From Streptomyces sp. NBC_00443 (lineage in GTDB: Bacteria > Actinomycetota > Actinomycetes > Streptomycetales > Streptomycetaceae): a stretch of DNA of 64,000 bases. A program made the position numbers and the translations under genes. Below, piece after piece: positions 25,280 to 37,404 of the stretch; position 1 is the stretch's first letter; each line of letters starts with the position of its first letter. The stretch spans positions 2,914,001 to 2,978,000 of the forward strand of contig NZ_CP107917.1 of the NCBI RefSeq assembly GCF_036014175.1, read 5' to 3'. The notes beneath the pieces were generated by a model that made no database searches, was not told the origin of the DNA, and was given only the letters and a program-made list of their open reading frames with translations.

Positions 25280-26061
25280 ATGCCAATCATCAGTACGGCC
25301 GGACTGGCCCGTACCTTCCAGACCAAGCTCGGCCCGGTGGAGGCCGTGCGCGGCATCGACCTGACCGTGCGCGAGGGCGAGATCCTCGGCCTTCTGGGGC
25401 CGAACGGGGCCGGCAAGACGACGACCTTGCGGATACTCACGACCTTGCTGGCGCCCACCGGGGCGCGGCCACCGTGGCGGGCCGCGATCTCGCGACCGAC
25501 CCCGCCGGAGTACGGCGGGCGTGCGGTTACGTGGCCCAGTCGGGCGGGGTCGACCCGCAGATCAGCGTGCGGGAGGAGCTGGTCACCCAGGGCCGGCTGT
25601 ACCGCCTGACGAAGGCGCAGGCGGCCGAGCGCGCCGGGGAGTTGGCCCGCGACCTGGGACTGACCGACCTCCTCGACCGCAAGGCCGGCACCCTCTCCGG
25701 CGGCCAGCGCCGACGCCTCGACATCGCGATGGCGCTCACGCACCGCCCGAAGGTCCTGTTCCTCGACGAGCCGACGACCGGGCTCGACCCCGGCAGCCGC
25801 GCCGACCTGTGGGACCTGATCCGGCGCCTGCGCGACGAGCACGGCACGACGGTGTTCCTGACCACCCACTACCTCGACGAGGCCGACGCCCTCTCCGACC
25901 GCCTGGTCGTCGTCGACCGGGGCGTGGTCGTGGCCGAGGGCACGCCGACCGCGCTGAAGCTTCGGTACGGCGGCTCGATCGACGCAAGCCTCCAGGACAC
26001 CTTCCTCGCCATCACCGGCCGCGGTCCCTCCCCGGCCGACGCCGCCCCCGTAGCCGTATAG
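25280..26061 (+). pseudogene. ABC transporter ATP-binding protein, one-base frameshift
   Basis: The first frame encodes residues 1-61 with Walker [14 protein letters not shown]; the second frame, recovered from about 25462, continues [20 protein letters not shown], signature TLSGGQRRRLDIAMAL, Walker B VLFLDEPTTGLDPGS and switch His in TTHYLDEAD. Joined, they make a 260-residue DrrA-type ATPase with no missing segment. The break is at the GGGG run 25460-25463: adding one G restores frame. It may be a true disabling mutation or a homopolymer sequencing/assembly error; the intact permease and operator argue for the latter. The partner is the permease at 26073. Confidence 0.88.
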
Positions 26062-26072
26062 GACCCCTTCTG

Positions 26073-26822
26073 ATGCTGCTGCACGACACGGCCCTCATCT
26101 ACGGCCGCCATCTCCGTCAGTCCCTGCGCTCCCGCTTCGCCCTGCTCTTCGGCGTGCTGATGCCGCTGCTGTACCTGCTGTTCTTCGGCCCGCTGCTCAC
26201 GGATCTGCCGCTGGGCGGGGAGGGCAGTTCGTGGCAGGTCCTCGTCCCGGGTCTGCTGCTCCAACTCGGCCTGTTCGGCGCGTCGTTCGCCGGGTTCTCG
26301 ATCATCATCGAGAAGAGCCAGGGGGTGGTGGAGCGGATGCGGGTGACGCCCGTCAGCCGGCTCGCCCTGCTGCTGGGGCGGGTGCTGCGCGATGCCACGG
26401 TGTTCGTCTTCCAGGCGGTGCTGCTGGTGCTCGCGGCGCTGGTGATGGGCCTGCGGGCGCCCCTGCCCGGCGTGCTGATCGGCTTCGCGTTCGTCGGGCT
26501 GCTGACGGTGTCGCTCGCCTCGCTGTCGTACGCGCTCGCCATGAAGGTCCGCACTCCGCAGGAGTTCGGCCCGGCGATCAACGCCATGACGATGCCGATG
26601 ATGCTGCTGTCGGGCCTGATGCTCCCGATGACGCTGGGGCCGACGTGGCTGGACGTGCTGTCGCACTTCGTGCCGTTCCGCTATCTGGTGGACGCCGTGC
26701 GCGCCGCGTACGTCGGCTCGTACGCGACAGCGCCCATGCTGTACGGCGTCCTGGTCGCCGTCGCCTTCGCCGGAGTGGCCGTGACGGTCGGCACACGCGT
26801 GTTCCGAACCGCCGGAGCGTAA
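26073..26822 (+). CDS. ABC-2 type permease (DrrB-like)
   Basis: A 249-residue membrane protein with six helices. It starts MLLHDTALIYGRHLRQ and contains GVVERMRVTPVSRLALLLGRVLRD, the cytoplasmic segment conserved in daunorubicin-type exporter permeases, and the SGLMLPMTLGP loop near the end. It follows the frameshifted ATPase by 11 bases. Together with the divergent TetR regulator it forms a typical inducible drug-efflux locus. It ends 13 bases before the adenosyltransferase start, so the two may be co-transcribed although functionally unrelated. Confidence 0.92.
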   Translation: MLLHDTALIYGRHLRQSLRSRFALLFGVLMPLLYLLFFGPLLTDLPLGGEGSSWQVLVPGLLLQLGLFGASFAGFSIIIEKSQGVVERMRVTPVSRLALLLGRVLRDATVFVFQAVLLVLAALVMGLRAPLPGVLIGFAFVGLLTVSLASLSYALAMKVRTPQEFGPAINAMTMPMMLLSGLMLPMTLGPTWLDVLSHFVPFRYLVDAVRAAYVGSYATAPMLYGVLVAVAFAGVAVTVGTRVFRTAGA

Positions 26823-26835
26823 CTACGCTGGCCAC

Positions 26836-27408
26836 ATGGTCAATCTGACGCGCATCTACACCAGGACCGGCGACCAGGGCACCACCGCCCTCGGCGACAT
26901 GAGCCGGGTCGCCAAGACCGATCTGCGGATCTCGGCGTACGCCGACGCCAACGAGGCCAATGCGGTGCTCGGCACCGCCATCGCGCTGGGCGGGCTCGAC
27001 GAGGAGGTCGTCAAGGTCCTCACCCGTGTGCAGAACGACCTGTTCGACGTGGGTGCGGACCTGTCGACGCCGGTGGTGGAGAACCCGGAGTTCCCGCCCC
27101 TGCGGGTCGAGCAGTTCTACATCGACAAGCTGGAAGCCGACTGCGACCGCTTCAACGAGCAGTTGGAGAAGCTGCGGTCCTTCATCCTGCCGGGCGGCAC
27201 ACCGGGCGCGGCCCTGCTGCACCAGGCCTGCACGGTCGTACGCCGGGCCGAGCGCTCGACGTGGGCGGCGCTGGAGGCGCACGGCGAGGTGATGAACCCG
27301 CTGACGGCGACCTATCTGAACCGCCTGTCCGACCTCCTGTTCATCCTCGCCAGGACGGCGAACAAGGAGGTCGGGGACGTGCTGTGGGTGCCGGGCGGGG
27401 ACCGCTAG
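26836..27408 (+). CDS. Cob(I)yrinic acid a,c-diamide adenosyltransferase, PduO type
   Basis: A 190-residue homotrimeric four-helix protein that transfers adenosyl from ATP to cob(I)alamin. The N-terminal ATP-binding motif TRTGDQGTTAL (residues 8-18) is present, as are LRISAYADANEANAV and the C-terminal RRAERSTWAAL and NRLSDLLFILAR motifs of the PduO/MMAB family. It supplies adenosylcobalamin to methylmalonyl-CoA mutase, fitting meaB and mce elsewhere in the window. No cobalamin riboswitch-like leader is visible. It converges on two small membrane-protein genes. Confidence 0.95.
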   Translation: MVNLTRIYTRTGDQGTTALGDMSRVAKTDLRISAYADANEANAVLGTAIALGGLDEEVVKVLTRVQNDLFDVGADLSTPVVENPEFPPLRVEQFYIDKLEADCDRFNEQLEKLRSFILPGGTPGAALLHQACTVVRRAERSTWAALEAHGEVMNPLTATYLNRLSDLLFILARTANKEVGDVLWVPGGDR

Positions 27409-27593
27409 GCGCTCTCTCGCGCCCGTTGGAACAGGCCCAGTGCGACCAGGGCGCCGCCGACGCACATCATCACCAGGCCGACCTTCGTCAAGGTGACCAC
27501 CGGGACCTCCACGTCCTCGGTGAACAGCCACAGCGGCAGGCCGACCAAGAAGGTGGCGGCGCCCTCCAGCAGGTTTCTCGACGCCTGGCTCAC
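27405..27593 (-). CDS. Small two-helix membrane protein (DUF5708-like)
   Basis: A 62-residue protein with two hydrophobic helices (about 12-30 and 35-55) joined by EDVEVPVVTLTKVG. This resembles the small Streptomyces family I recall as DUF5708; function unknown. The GTG start at 27593 overlaps the TGA of the upstream membrane-protein gene as GTGA, which fixes the start and suggests coupling. The stop overlaps the 3' end of the convergent adenosyltransferase gene by 4 bases. Confidence 0.78.
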   Translation of the reverse strand: MSQASRNLLEGAATFLVGLPLWLFTEDVEVPVVTLTKVGLVMMCVGGALVALGLFQRARESA

Positions 27594-28183
27594 GACTCCA
27601 CCCGCTCCTTCTCCGTCTCCGTCGTGAGCTGATACCGCGCCTCCTCGCCGGCCGGCGCCTTGCGCGGCCAGATCGTGTACGACAGGGCGATCAGGCCGTA
27701 GATGCCGACCGTACGGATCGCCACCCACTGGAAGCTGCGCAGGGAGCTGACGTCGCCGTCGTCGCCGACGTACCAGACGGCGAGCTGGAGCAGGCCCAGC
27801 GCCACCGCGCCGCCGTACACGGCCCGCATCCACAGCTTGGCTTCGTGGCGGGCGCGGGCGCTGCCGTAACGCGGAGGCTTGCGCGGAGGCGGGGCGCCGC
27901 CCAGGCGGTGGGCCGCGTGGCCGTCCAGCCAGCGGATCGTGTAGTGGCCGAAGGCCACGGTGTAGCCGATGTACAGCCCCGCGAGGCCATGCTTCCAGCT
28001 CGGGTCGGAGCCGTTCTTCAGATCGATGGCGGCCGCGACGAACAGGACCAGCTCCAGCACCGGCTCGCACAAAAGCAGCACCACGCTCGTACGGCGCCAC
28101 TTCAGCAGGTAGCGGACGGACAGGCCCAGGGCCAGCAGCACCCAGAAGCCGACCTCGCAGGCGATGATGAGGGCGACGATCAC
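27590..28183 (-). CDS. Integral membrane protein of unknown function
   Basis: A 197-residue protein with about five hydrophobic helices: one at the N-terminus (VALIIACEVGFWVLLALG), a pair at about 35-80, then two more beyond residue 110. A basic Pro/Arg cytoplasmic loop (GAPPPRKPPRYGSARARHE) separates the halves. GTG 28183 is chosen because GGGAG lies 5-8 bases upstream; a TTG at 28210 would add nine residues. It is coupled to the 62-residue gene downstream (GTGA). It is divergent from chiS. I do not recognise a characterised family. Confidence 0.82.
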   Translation of the reverse strand: MIVALIIACEVGFWVLLALGLSVRYLLKWRRTSVVLLLCEPVLELVLFVAAAIDLKNGSDPSWKHGLAGLYIGYTVAFGHYTIRWLDGHAAHRLGGAPPPRKPPRYGSARARHEAKLWMRAVYGGAVALGLLQLAVWYVGDDGDVSSLRSFQWVAIRTVGIYGLIALSYTIWPRKAPAGEEARYQLTTETEKERVES

Positions 28184-28335
28184 AACTTGCTCCCTTCGGT
28201 CACCCTTCAAGGCTCCCGTCGGGACCGGCCGCTTTCGTCGTCGCCACTGACGAAGTCGCGGTACATCGAAAGATGCAGTCCAGGACCCTTCCCGGGAATC
28301 AGGCGCCGAGCGCGCACGCCGTGTTGGATGGAGCC

Positions 28336-29523
28336 ATGCTCCTCCCCCGCCCGCACCGCTTCGACGTGTACATCGCTGTCGGCGGGCTGCTCGGCGGCCT
28401 GCTGCTGGTGGGCATCGGCCTGGGCACCCGGCCCGCCGACGACCCGGTCACGCTCTTCGACGGCCCCTGGCCCATCCTGGTGCCGCTCGGCGTCATGACC
28501 TGCTGCGAGTTGCTGCGCCGGGCGGCCCCGCGCACAGCCCTGCTGACCGGCTCGGTCGCGATCTGCGCGGACGTCGTGACACAGGGCAATCTGGCCACGG
28601 TCCTGATGTTCACCGACATCGTCTACGCGGCCGTACTGTACGGCCCGCTCGCCTCGGCCCGCCGTATCCAGTGGATCACCGGCCTGCTCACGGTGGCCGC
28701 GACCCTGGTGCCGTTCGCGGTGTGGCGCAAACCGGAGGCGCTGCTGATCGGCGTGGTCGTCGGGGTCGTGGCGTACGGGCCCGCCGCGACGGGCTGGATC
28801 GTGCGCAACCACCGTGACGCCGCCGAGGCCGCCCGGCTGCGCGCCGAACAGACCGCGCTGCTCGCCGAGATGGACCGCGCGCAGGCCGTGACGTCGGAAC
28901 GCTCGCGCATGGCACGCGAGTTGCACGACATGGTCGCCAACCACCTCTCCGCCATCGCCATCCACTCCACGGCCGCGCTCTCCCTCGACGATCCGAAGAC
29001 CTCCCGGGACGCCCTGACGGTCATCCGCGAGAACAGCGTGGAGGGCCTCGCCGAGATGCGCCGGCTCATCGGCATCCTGCGCGACGCCGGCGGCGACACC
29101 GAGCCGGTCGCCGCCCCCACGCTCGACGGCCTGGACGCCCTGGCCGAGGGCGCCCGCACCAACGGCCTCGACGTCCACCTCGACGCGGACCCCGGCACCG
29201 TCCCCACCCCCGTCGAGCTCGCCGCCTACCGCATCGTGCAGGAGTCGCTGACCAACGCCCTCAAGCACGCCGGCCCGGGCCGGGTCTCCGTGTCGCTCGC
29301 CCGGCGGAACGGCTCGCTCACCGTCACGGTGACCAGCCCGTACGGCGACCGTGACGGCCCGCGCGCCCCCGGCTCCGGCGCCGGTCTGGTCGGCATGCGG
29401 GAACGCGTCGCGCTGCTGGACGGCACCTTCGAGGCCGGCCCCGAGGACTCGCCCGACGGCAAGGTCTGGGCCGTACGCGCAGCCCTACCCGTCACCGACA
29501 CGGTCGAAGGAGACCCCGCATGA
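28336..29523 (+). CDS. chiS: Two-component sensor histidine kinase, NarL-partner type (ChiS)
   Basis: A 395-residue kinase with four to six membrane helices in the first 150 residues, no large extracytoplasmic domain, then HisKA_3 with the phospho-acceptor His in ARELHDMVANHLSAIA, and HATPase_c (ESLTNALKHAG; GAGLVGMRERV). It is coupled to the LuxR-type regulator by ATGA and followed by the chitinase gene. This order is that of chiS-chiR-chiC in S. coelicolor, where the pair controls chitinase. ATG 28336 follows GGATGGAG; GTG 28321 or a further upstream start is possible. Confidence 0.9.
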   Translation: MLLPRPHRFDVYIAVGGLLGGLLLVGIGLGTRPADDPVTLFDGPWPILVPLGVMTCCELLRRAAPRTALLTGSVAICADVVTQGNLATVLMFTDIVYAAVLYGPLASARRIQWITGLLTVAATLVPFAVWRKPEALLIGVVVGVVAYGPAATGWIVRNHRDAAEAARLRAEQTALLAEMDRAQAVTSERSRMARELHDMVANHLSAIAIHSTAALSLDDPKTSRDALTVIRENSVEGLAEMRRLIGILRDAGGDTEPVAAPTLDGLDALAEGARTNGLDVHLDADPGTVPTPVELAAYRIVQESLTNALKHAGPGRVSVSLARRNGSLTVTVTSPYGDRDGPRAPGSGAGLVGMRERVALLDGTFEAGPEDSPDGKVWAVRAALPVTDTVEGDPA

Positions 29524-30161
29524 TCCGCGTGCTCGTCGCCGAGGACCAGTCCGCCGTCCGCGCCGGGCTGGTCCTCATCCTGCGCAGCGCGCCCGACATC
29601 GACGTGGTCGGCGAGGCGGGGGACGGTGAGCAGGCGGTGGCCCTGGCCCGCGAACTGCGGCCCGACCTGGTGCTGATGGACGTACAGATGCCACGCCTGG
29701 ACGGGGTGTCGGCAACCCGGCAGGTCGTCGCCGAGCGGCTGGCCGACGTGCTCGTGCTGACCACCTTCGACCTCGACGAGTACGTGTTCGGGGCACTGCG
29801 GGCGGGCGCGTCCGGGTTCCTGCTCAAGAACACCGACGCCAAGGACCTGCTGGAGGCGGTGCGCACGGTGGCGCGCGGCGAGGGCCTCATCGCCCCGGCC
29901 GTCACCCGGCGCCTGATCGCCGAGTTCGCCGCCAAGCCCGTGCGCGAGCCGACGGCCGACCTGTCCGTCCTGGACAGCCTCACCCGGCGCGAGCGGGAGG
30001 TGCTGTCCTGCCTGGGCGAGGGCCTGTCCAACGCCGACATCGCGTCCCGGCTCGACATGGCCGAGGCGACCGTTAAGACACATGTCAGCCGATTGCTGGG
30101 GAAACTGGAGTTGCGCAGCCGGGTCCAAGCGGCCGTATTGGCACAGGAGTTGGGCATCTGA
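29520..30161 (+). CDS. chiR: Response regulator, NarL/LuxR family (ChiR)
   Basis: A 213-residue regulator. The receiver (1-120) has acidic residues in VAEDQ, the phosphorylation Asp in LVLMDVQMP, Thr in LTTFD and Lys in FLLKNTD. The LuxR helix-turn-helix (about 150-210) has LTRREREVLSCLGEGLSN and the recognition segment ATVKTHVSRLLGKL. The start overlaps the chiS stop (ATGA). Its position before chiC suggests it activates chitinase expression together with de-repression by DasR. Confidence 0.93.
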   Translation: MIRVLVAEDQSAVRAGLVLILRSAPDIDVVGEAGDGEQAVALARELRPDLVLMDVQMPRLDGVSATRQVVAERLADVLVLTTFDLDEYVFGALRAGASGFLLKNTDAKDLLEAVRTVARGEGLIAPAVTRRLIAEFAAKPVREPTADLSVLDSLTRREREVLSCLGEGLSNADIASRLDMAEATVKTHVSRLLGKLELRSRVQAAVLAQELGI

Positions 30162-30178
30162 GGTTTATGCCTCGGAAC

Positions 30179-30220
30179 TGGTCCAGACCTATTGACCGGT
30201 GGTCCAGACCTTTCTATTCT
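30179..30220 (+). promoter_or_regulatory. chiC promoter with paired DasR-like repeats
   Basis: Two exact 12-base repeats TGGTCCAGACCT lie at 30179-30190 and 30200-30211, starting 21 bases apart. A good promoter fits between and after them: TTGACC at 30192-30197, 17-base spacer, TATTCT at 30215-30220. The second repeat fills the spacer. Each repeat matches the core of the DasR-responsive element (ACTGGTCTAGACCACT) known from Streptomyces chitinase promoters, so GlcNAc-controlled repression is expected. Confidence 0.88.
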
Positions 30221-30285
30221 CACCGCACCATGAGAGGGCGTGAGGCTCAGTCGCGCCCCGTGACTCCCCACCAAGGAGGCGCAGC

Positions 30286-32106
<1,821 letters not shown>

Positions 32107-32151
32107 GCCCACTAAGCAACATTGACGCTCCCCCAGACTTCGTCCGGGGGA

Positions 32152-32206
32152 CCCCACCCAGCGAGTGAATGTGGCTACGCCACATTCACTCGCTGTCCGG
32201 GTGGGG
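32152..32206. terminator. Long hairpin between chiC and the DUF2550 gene
   Basis: A perfect 16-bp inverted repeat (32160-32175 with 32179-32194) and three-base loop, extended outward by CCCCACCC/GGGTGGGG after a four-base bulge. A shorter hairpin (about 32130-32151, CCCCCAGACTTCGTCCGGGGG) precedes it. It serves chiC and, in the other direction, overlaps the stop codon of the DUF2550 gene. Confidence 0.8.
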
Positions 32207-32621
32207 CTGCTTCCAGCCACGCGAGAAACCCGGTCAGCGCGTCTTCGCTCATGGCGAGTTCGAGGCGGGTGCCGCGATGGAGACAGGTGAGGATCACCGC
32301 GTCGGAGAGCAGCGCCAGTTCCTCCTCGCCGTCGGGCACCCGGCGGCCGGCCACCTCGATGGCGGAGCGCTCCAGGATGCGGCGCGGGCGATAGGCGTAG
32401 GAGAAGACGCGGTACCACTCGATACGGTCGCCGTTGTAGCGGGCGACGCCGTAGCTCCAGCCCTTGCCGCTGGTGTCGGGTTTCTCCGGCACGTCCCAGC
32501 GCAGGGAACAGTCGAAGGTGCCGCCCGAGCGCTGGATGAGCCTTCGGCGCAGGCCGAAGACGAACAACCCCAGCACCACGAGGGCGACGACGATTCCGCA
32601 CACAGTCAGAGCGAGGACCAT
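32175..32621 (-). CDS. DUF2550 family membrane-anchored protein
   Basis: A 148-residue protein with one N-terminal membrane helix (VLALTVCGIVVALVVLGLFV) followed by FGLRRRLIQRSGGTFDCSLR and a soluble domain (about 35-140). This arrangement and its location directly after the ATP synthase operon match DUF2550, found next to atpC in actinobacteria; function unknown. ATG 32621 is preferred to GTG 32627 because GAGGAGG lies 9 bases upstream of the ATG but only 3 upstream of the GTG. The stop codon is inside the terminator hairpin shared with chiC. Confidence 0.87.
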   Translation of the reverse strand: MVLALTVCGIVVALVVLGLFVFGLRRRLIQRSGGTFDCSLRWDVPEKPDTSGKGWSYGVARYNGDRIEWYRVFSYAYRPRRILERSAIEVAGRRVPDGEEELALLSDAVILTCLHRGTRLELAMSEDALTGFLAWLEAAPPGQRVNVA

Positions 32622-32656
32622 CGGCACCGACCTCCTCGTCTCCTAGGTAACGGAAC

Positions 32657-32725
32657 GGAAAAAACTTCCATATCTGCCTCAGCCGCGACCGGCACCGGAT
32701 TGCTCCGGTCCCAGCCGCGGCTGAG
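32657..32725 (-). terminator. Candidate terminator of the atp operon
   Basis: A 10-bp stem (32678-32687 with 32716-32725) with an inner ACCGG/CCGGT helix, followed on the minus strand by TTTTTT (complement of 32659-32664) about 14 bases later. It lies between atpC and the DUF2550 start. The distance to the T run makes termination less certain. Confidence 0.5.
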
Positions 32726-32784
32726 TGACGTCATCGCGTGCGCTCCCTCCAGAGCCTAAAGGGCCCGGGAGGTACCTCCAGGGG

Positions 32785-33159
32785 TCAGCGCGCCGTCGCC
32801 GCCCGCAGACGGACCTCCGCGCGGCGCTCGGCGGAGGCGTCGTCGTCGGACTGCGCGCGCTCCAGCGCCCGCTCCGCGCGCTGGACATCGATCTCGTCCG
32901 ACAGCTCGGCGATCTCGGCCAGCAGCGACAGCTTGTCGTCCGCGAAGGAGACGAAACCGCCGTGCACCGCGGCGATGACGGTTCCACCTTCACTCGTACG
33001 GATGGTCACCGGGCCCGACTCCAGCACACCGAGCAGCGGCTGGTGACCGGGCATGACGCCGATGTCGCCGGACGTGGTACGCGCGACGACCAGGGTGGCC
33101 TGGCCCGACCAGACCTCACGGTCGGCGGCGACCAGCGCGACGTGCAGCTCAGCAGCCAA
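32785..33159 (-). CDS. atpC: F1Fo ATP synthase subunit epsilon
   Basis: A 124-residue central-stalk subunit. The N-terminal beta-barrel (about 1-85) contains ARTTSGDIGVMPGHQPLLGVL, and the C-terminal helical hairpin follows (AELSDEIDVQRAERALERAQ). It inhibits ATP hydrolysis and couples gamma to the c ring. The TTG start at 33159 gives the family N-terminus (AAELHVALVAADREVWSG) and has GGAG upstream. Last gene of the operon, separated from atpD by an unusual 129-base spacer with two hairpins. Confidence 0.95.
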   Translation of the reverse strand: MAAELHVALVAADREVWSGQATLVVARTTSGDIGVMPGHQPLLGVLESGPVTIRTSEGGTVIAAVHGGFVSFADDKLSLLAEIAELSDEIDVQRAERALERAQSDDDASAERRAEVRLRAATAR

Positions 33160-33177
33160 GGTGGCTCCTCGGGTCAC

Positions 33178-33255
33178 CACCCGGCGGGTTCTGCCGGGTG
33201 TTGGTTACAAGTCTAATAGGCATGGAAGAGGGGGCGGGACGTGCCCCGCCCCCTC
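33178..33255 (-). promoter_or_regulatory. Two hairpins in the atpD-atpC spacer
   Basis: On the minus strand the first hairpin has an 11-bp G:C-rich perfect stem (33228-33238 with 33245-33255), starting 34 bases after the atpD stop. The second has an 8-bp stem (33178-33185 with 33193-33200) that ends 8 bases before the atpC ribosome-binding region. No U run follows either. They may protect the upstream message or tune epsilon synthesis. Confidence 0.5.
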
Positions 33256-33288
33256 ACCAAGAGCACAAGGCTCACAAGCACCGGTGCG

Positions 33289-35642
<2,354 letters not shown>

Positions 35643-35663
35643 GAGTCAGGTCCCTTCCTTACG

Positions 35664-37265
35664 TCACTTGGAGGCGCTGGTCGCCTTCGGACCGGCCTCT
35701 TCGCCGAGCAGCTTGCCGTCCGAGGTCTCGAACTGCTTCTTGAACTCGGCGATGGCGTCGGCCACGGCGGTCAGCGTGTCGTCCGACATCTTGCCGCCCT
35801 CCTTGATGGAGGTCATGAGGCCCTGCTCCTTGCGGTGCAGGAACTCCAGGAGCTCCGTCTCGAAGCGGCGGATGTCCTTGACCGGAACGTCGTCCATCTT
35901 GCCGGTCGTGGCACCCCAGACCGAGACGACCTGGTCCTCGGTGGCCATCGGCTGGTACTGAGCCTGCTTGAGCAGCTCGACCAGACGCGACCCACGCTCC
36001 AGCTGCGCCTTCGACGCGGCGTCCAGGTCGGAACCGAAGGCGGCGAACGCCTCCAGCTCGCGGTACTGGGCCAGGTCCAGACGGAGACGGCCGGAGACCT
36101 GCTTCATCGCCTTGTGCTGCGCGGAACCACCGACTCGGGAGACGGAGATACCGACGTTCAGCGCGGGACGCTGACCGGCGTTGAACAGGTCCGACTCCAG
36201 GAAGCACTGGCCGTCGGTGATGGAGATGACGTTGGTCGGGATGAACGCCGAGACGTCGTTGGCCTTGGTCTCGACGATCGGCAGACCCGTCATCGAACCG
36301 GCGCCCATGTCGTCGGAGAGCTTCGCGCAGCGCTCCAGCAGACGGGAGTGCAGGTAGAAGACGTCACCCGGGTAGGCCTCACGGCCCGGCGGGCGGCGCA
36401 GCAGCAGGGACACGGCGCGGTAGGCGTCGGCCTGCTTCGAGAGGTCGTCGAAGATGATGAGGACGTGCTTGCCCTCGTACATCCACTGCTGGCCGATGGC
36501 CGAGCCGGTGTACGGGGCCAGGTACTTGAAGCCCGCCGGGTCGGACGCCGGAGCGGCGACGATGGTGGTGTACTCGAGCGCGCCGTTCTCCTCCAGCGCG
36601 CGGCGGACCGACGCGATGGTCGAGCCCTTCTGGCCGATGGCGACGTAGATGCAGCGGACCTGCTTCTTCACGTCGCCCGAGCGCCAGTTGTCGCGCTGGT
36701 TGATGATCGTGTCGACGGCCAGGGCGGTCTTGCCGGTCTGGCGGTCACCGATGATCAGCTGACGCTGGCCACGGCCGATCGGGGTCATCGCGTCGACGGC
36801 CTTGTAGCCGGTCTCCATCGGCTCGTGCACCGACTTACGGGCCATGACGCCCGGAGCCTGCAGCTCGAGGGCGCGGCGGCCGGACGTCTCGATCTCGCCG
36901 AGGCCGTCGATCGGGTTGCCGAGCGGGTCGACGACGCGGCCGAGGTAGCCCTCGCCGACCGCCACGGAGAGGACCTCACCGGTACGGGAGACCGGCTGAC
37001 CCTCCTCGATGCCGCTGAACTCACCGAGGACGACGGCGCCGATCTCGCGCTCTTCCAGGTTGAGCGCGAGTCCGAGGGTGCCGTCCTCGAACTTCAGCAG
37101 TTCGTTGGCCATGGCCGAGGGCAGGCCCTCGACCTTCGCGATGCCGTCGCCGGCAAGGGTGACCGTACCGACCTCCTCGCGCGAGGCCGCGTCCGGCTTG
37201 TACGACTGGACGAAGTTCTCCAGCGCGTCCCGGATCTCCTCCGGCCGGATCGTGAGCTCCGCCAT
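35664..37265 (-). CDS. atpA: F1Fo ATP synthase subunit alpha
   Basis: A 533-residue nucleotide-binding subunit. N-terminal [20 protein letters not shown]-loop [14 protein letters not shown], then IFDDLSKQA and the arginine-finger region [14 protein letters not shown] 37265 gives the family N-terminus; a longer open frame extending to 37472 is spurious because it overlaps the atpH end. The upstream spacer of 139 bases contains G- and C-run hairpins. The C-terminal tail ([12 protein letters not shown]) is longer than in enteric bacteria. Confidence 0.97.
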   Translation of the reverse strand: MAELTIRPEEIRDALENFVQSYKPDAASREEVGTVTLAGDGIAKVEGLPSAMANELLKFEDGTLGLALNLEEREIGAVVLGEFSGIEEGQPVSRTGEVLSVAVGEGYLGRVVDPLGNPIDGLGEIETSGRRALELQAPGVMARKSVHEPMETGYKAVDAMTPIGRGQRQLIIGDRQTGKTALAVDTIINQRDNWRSGDVKKQVRCIYVAIGQKGSTIASVRRALEENGALEYTTIVAAPASDPAGFKYLAPYTGSAIGQQWMYEGKHVLIIFDDLSKQADAYRAVSLLLRRPPGREAYPGDVFYLHSRLLERCAKLSDDMGAGSMTGLPIVETKANDVSAFIPTNVISITDGQCFLESDLFNAGQRPALNVGISVSRVGGSAQHKAMKQVSGRLRLDLAQYRELEAFAAFGSDLDAASKAQLERGSRLVELLKQAQYQPMATEDQVVSVWGATTGKMDDVPVKDIRRFETELLEFLHRKEQGLMTSIKEGGKMSDDTLTAVADAIAEFKKQFETSDGKLLGEEAGPKATSASK

Positions 37266-37404
37266 CTGGGTTCCCTGCTCTCCTTGTTGGGCCCGAAGTT
37301 TCACTTTGGGGGGATGGGGACTCCCCCCGTAAAAGAGGTGAATCCTCTGCACGGCCCAACATGGGCCGTCGTAAGTACGTACTGCTCTTGCTATGAAGTT
37401 GCTG

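Noticed and set aside
26823-26835. Cobalamin riboswitch ahead of the PduO-type gene
   Set aside because: Only 13 bases separate it from the permease gene, so no leader exists; none was seen before meaB or mce either.
37266-37404. Internal promoter or attenuator between atpH and atpA
   Set aside because: Short G-run/C-run hairpins are present, but without a T run or promoter boxes; not strong enough to list separately.
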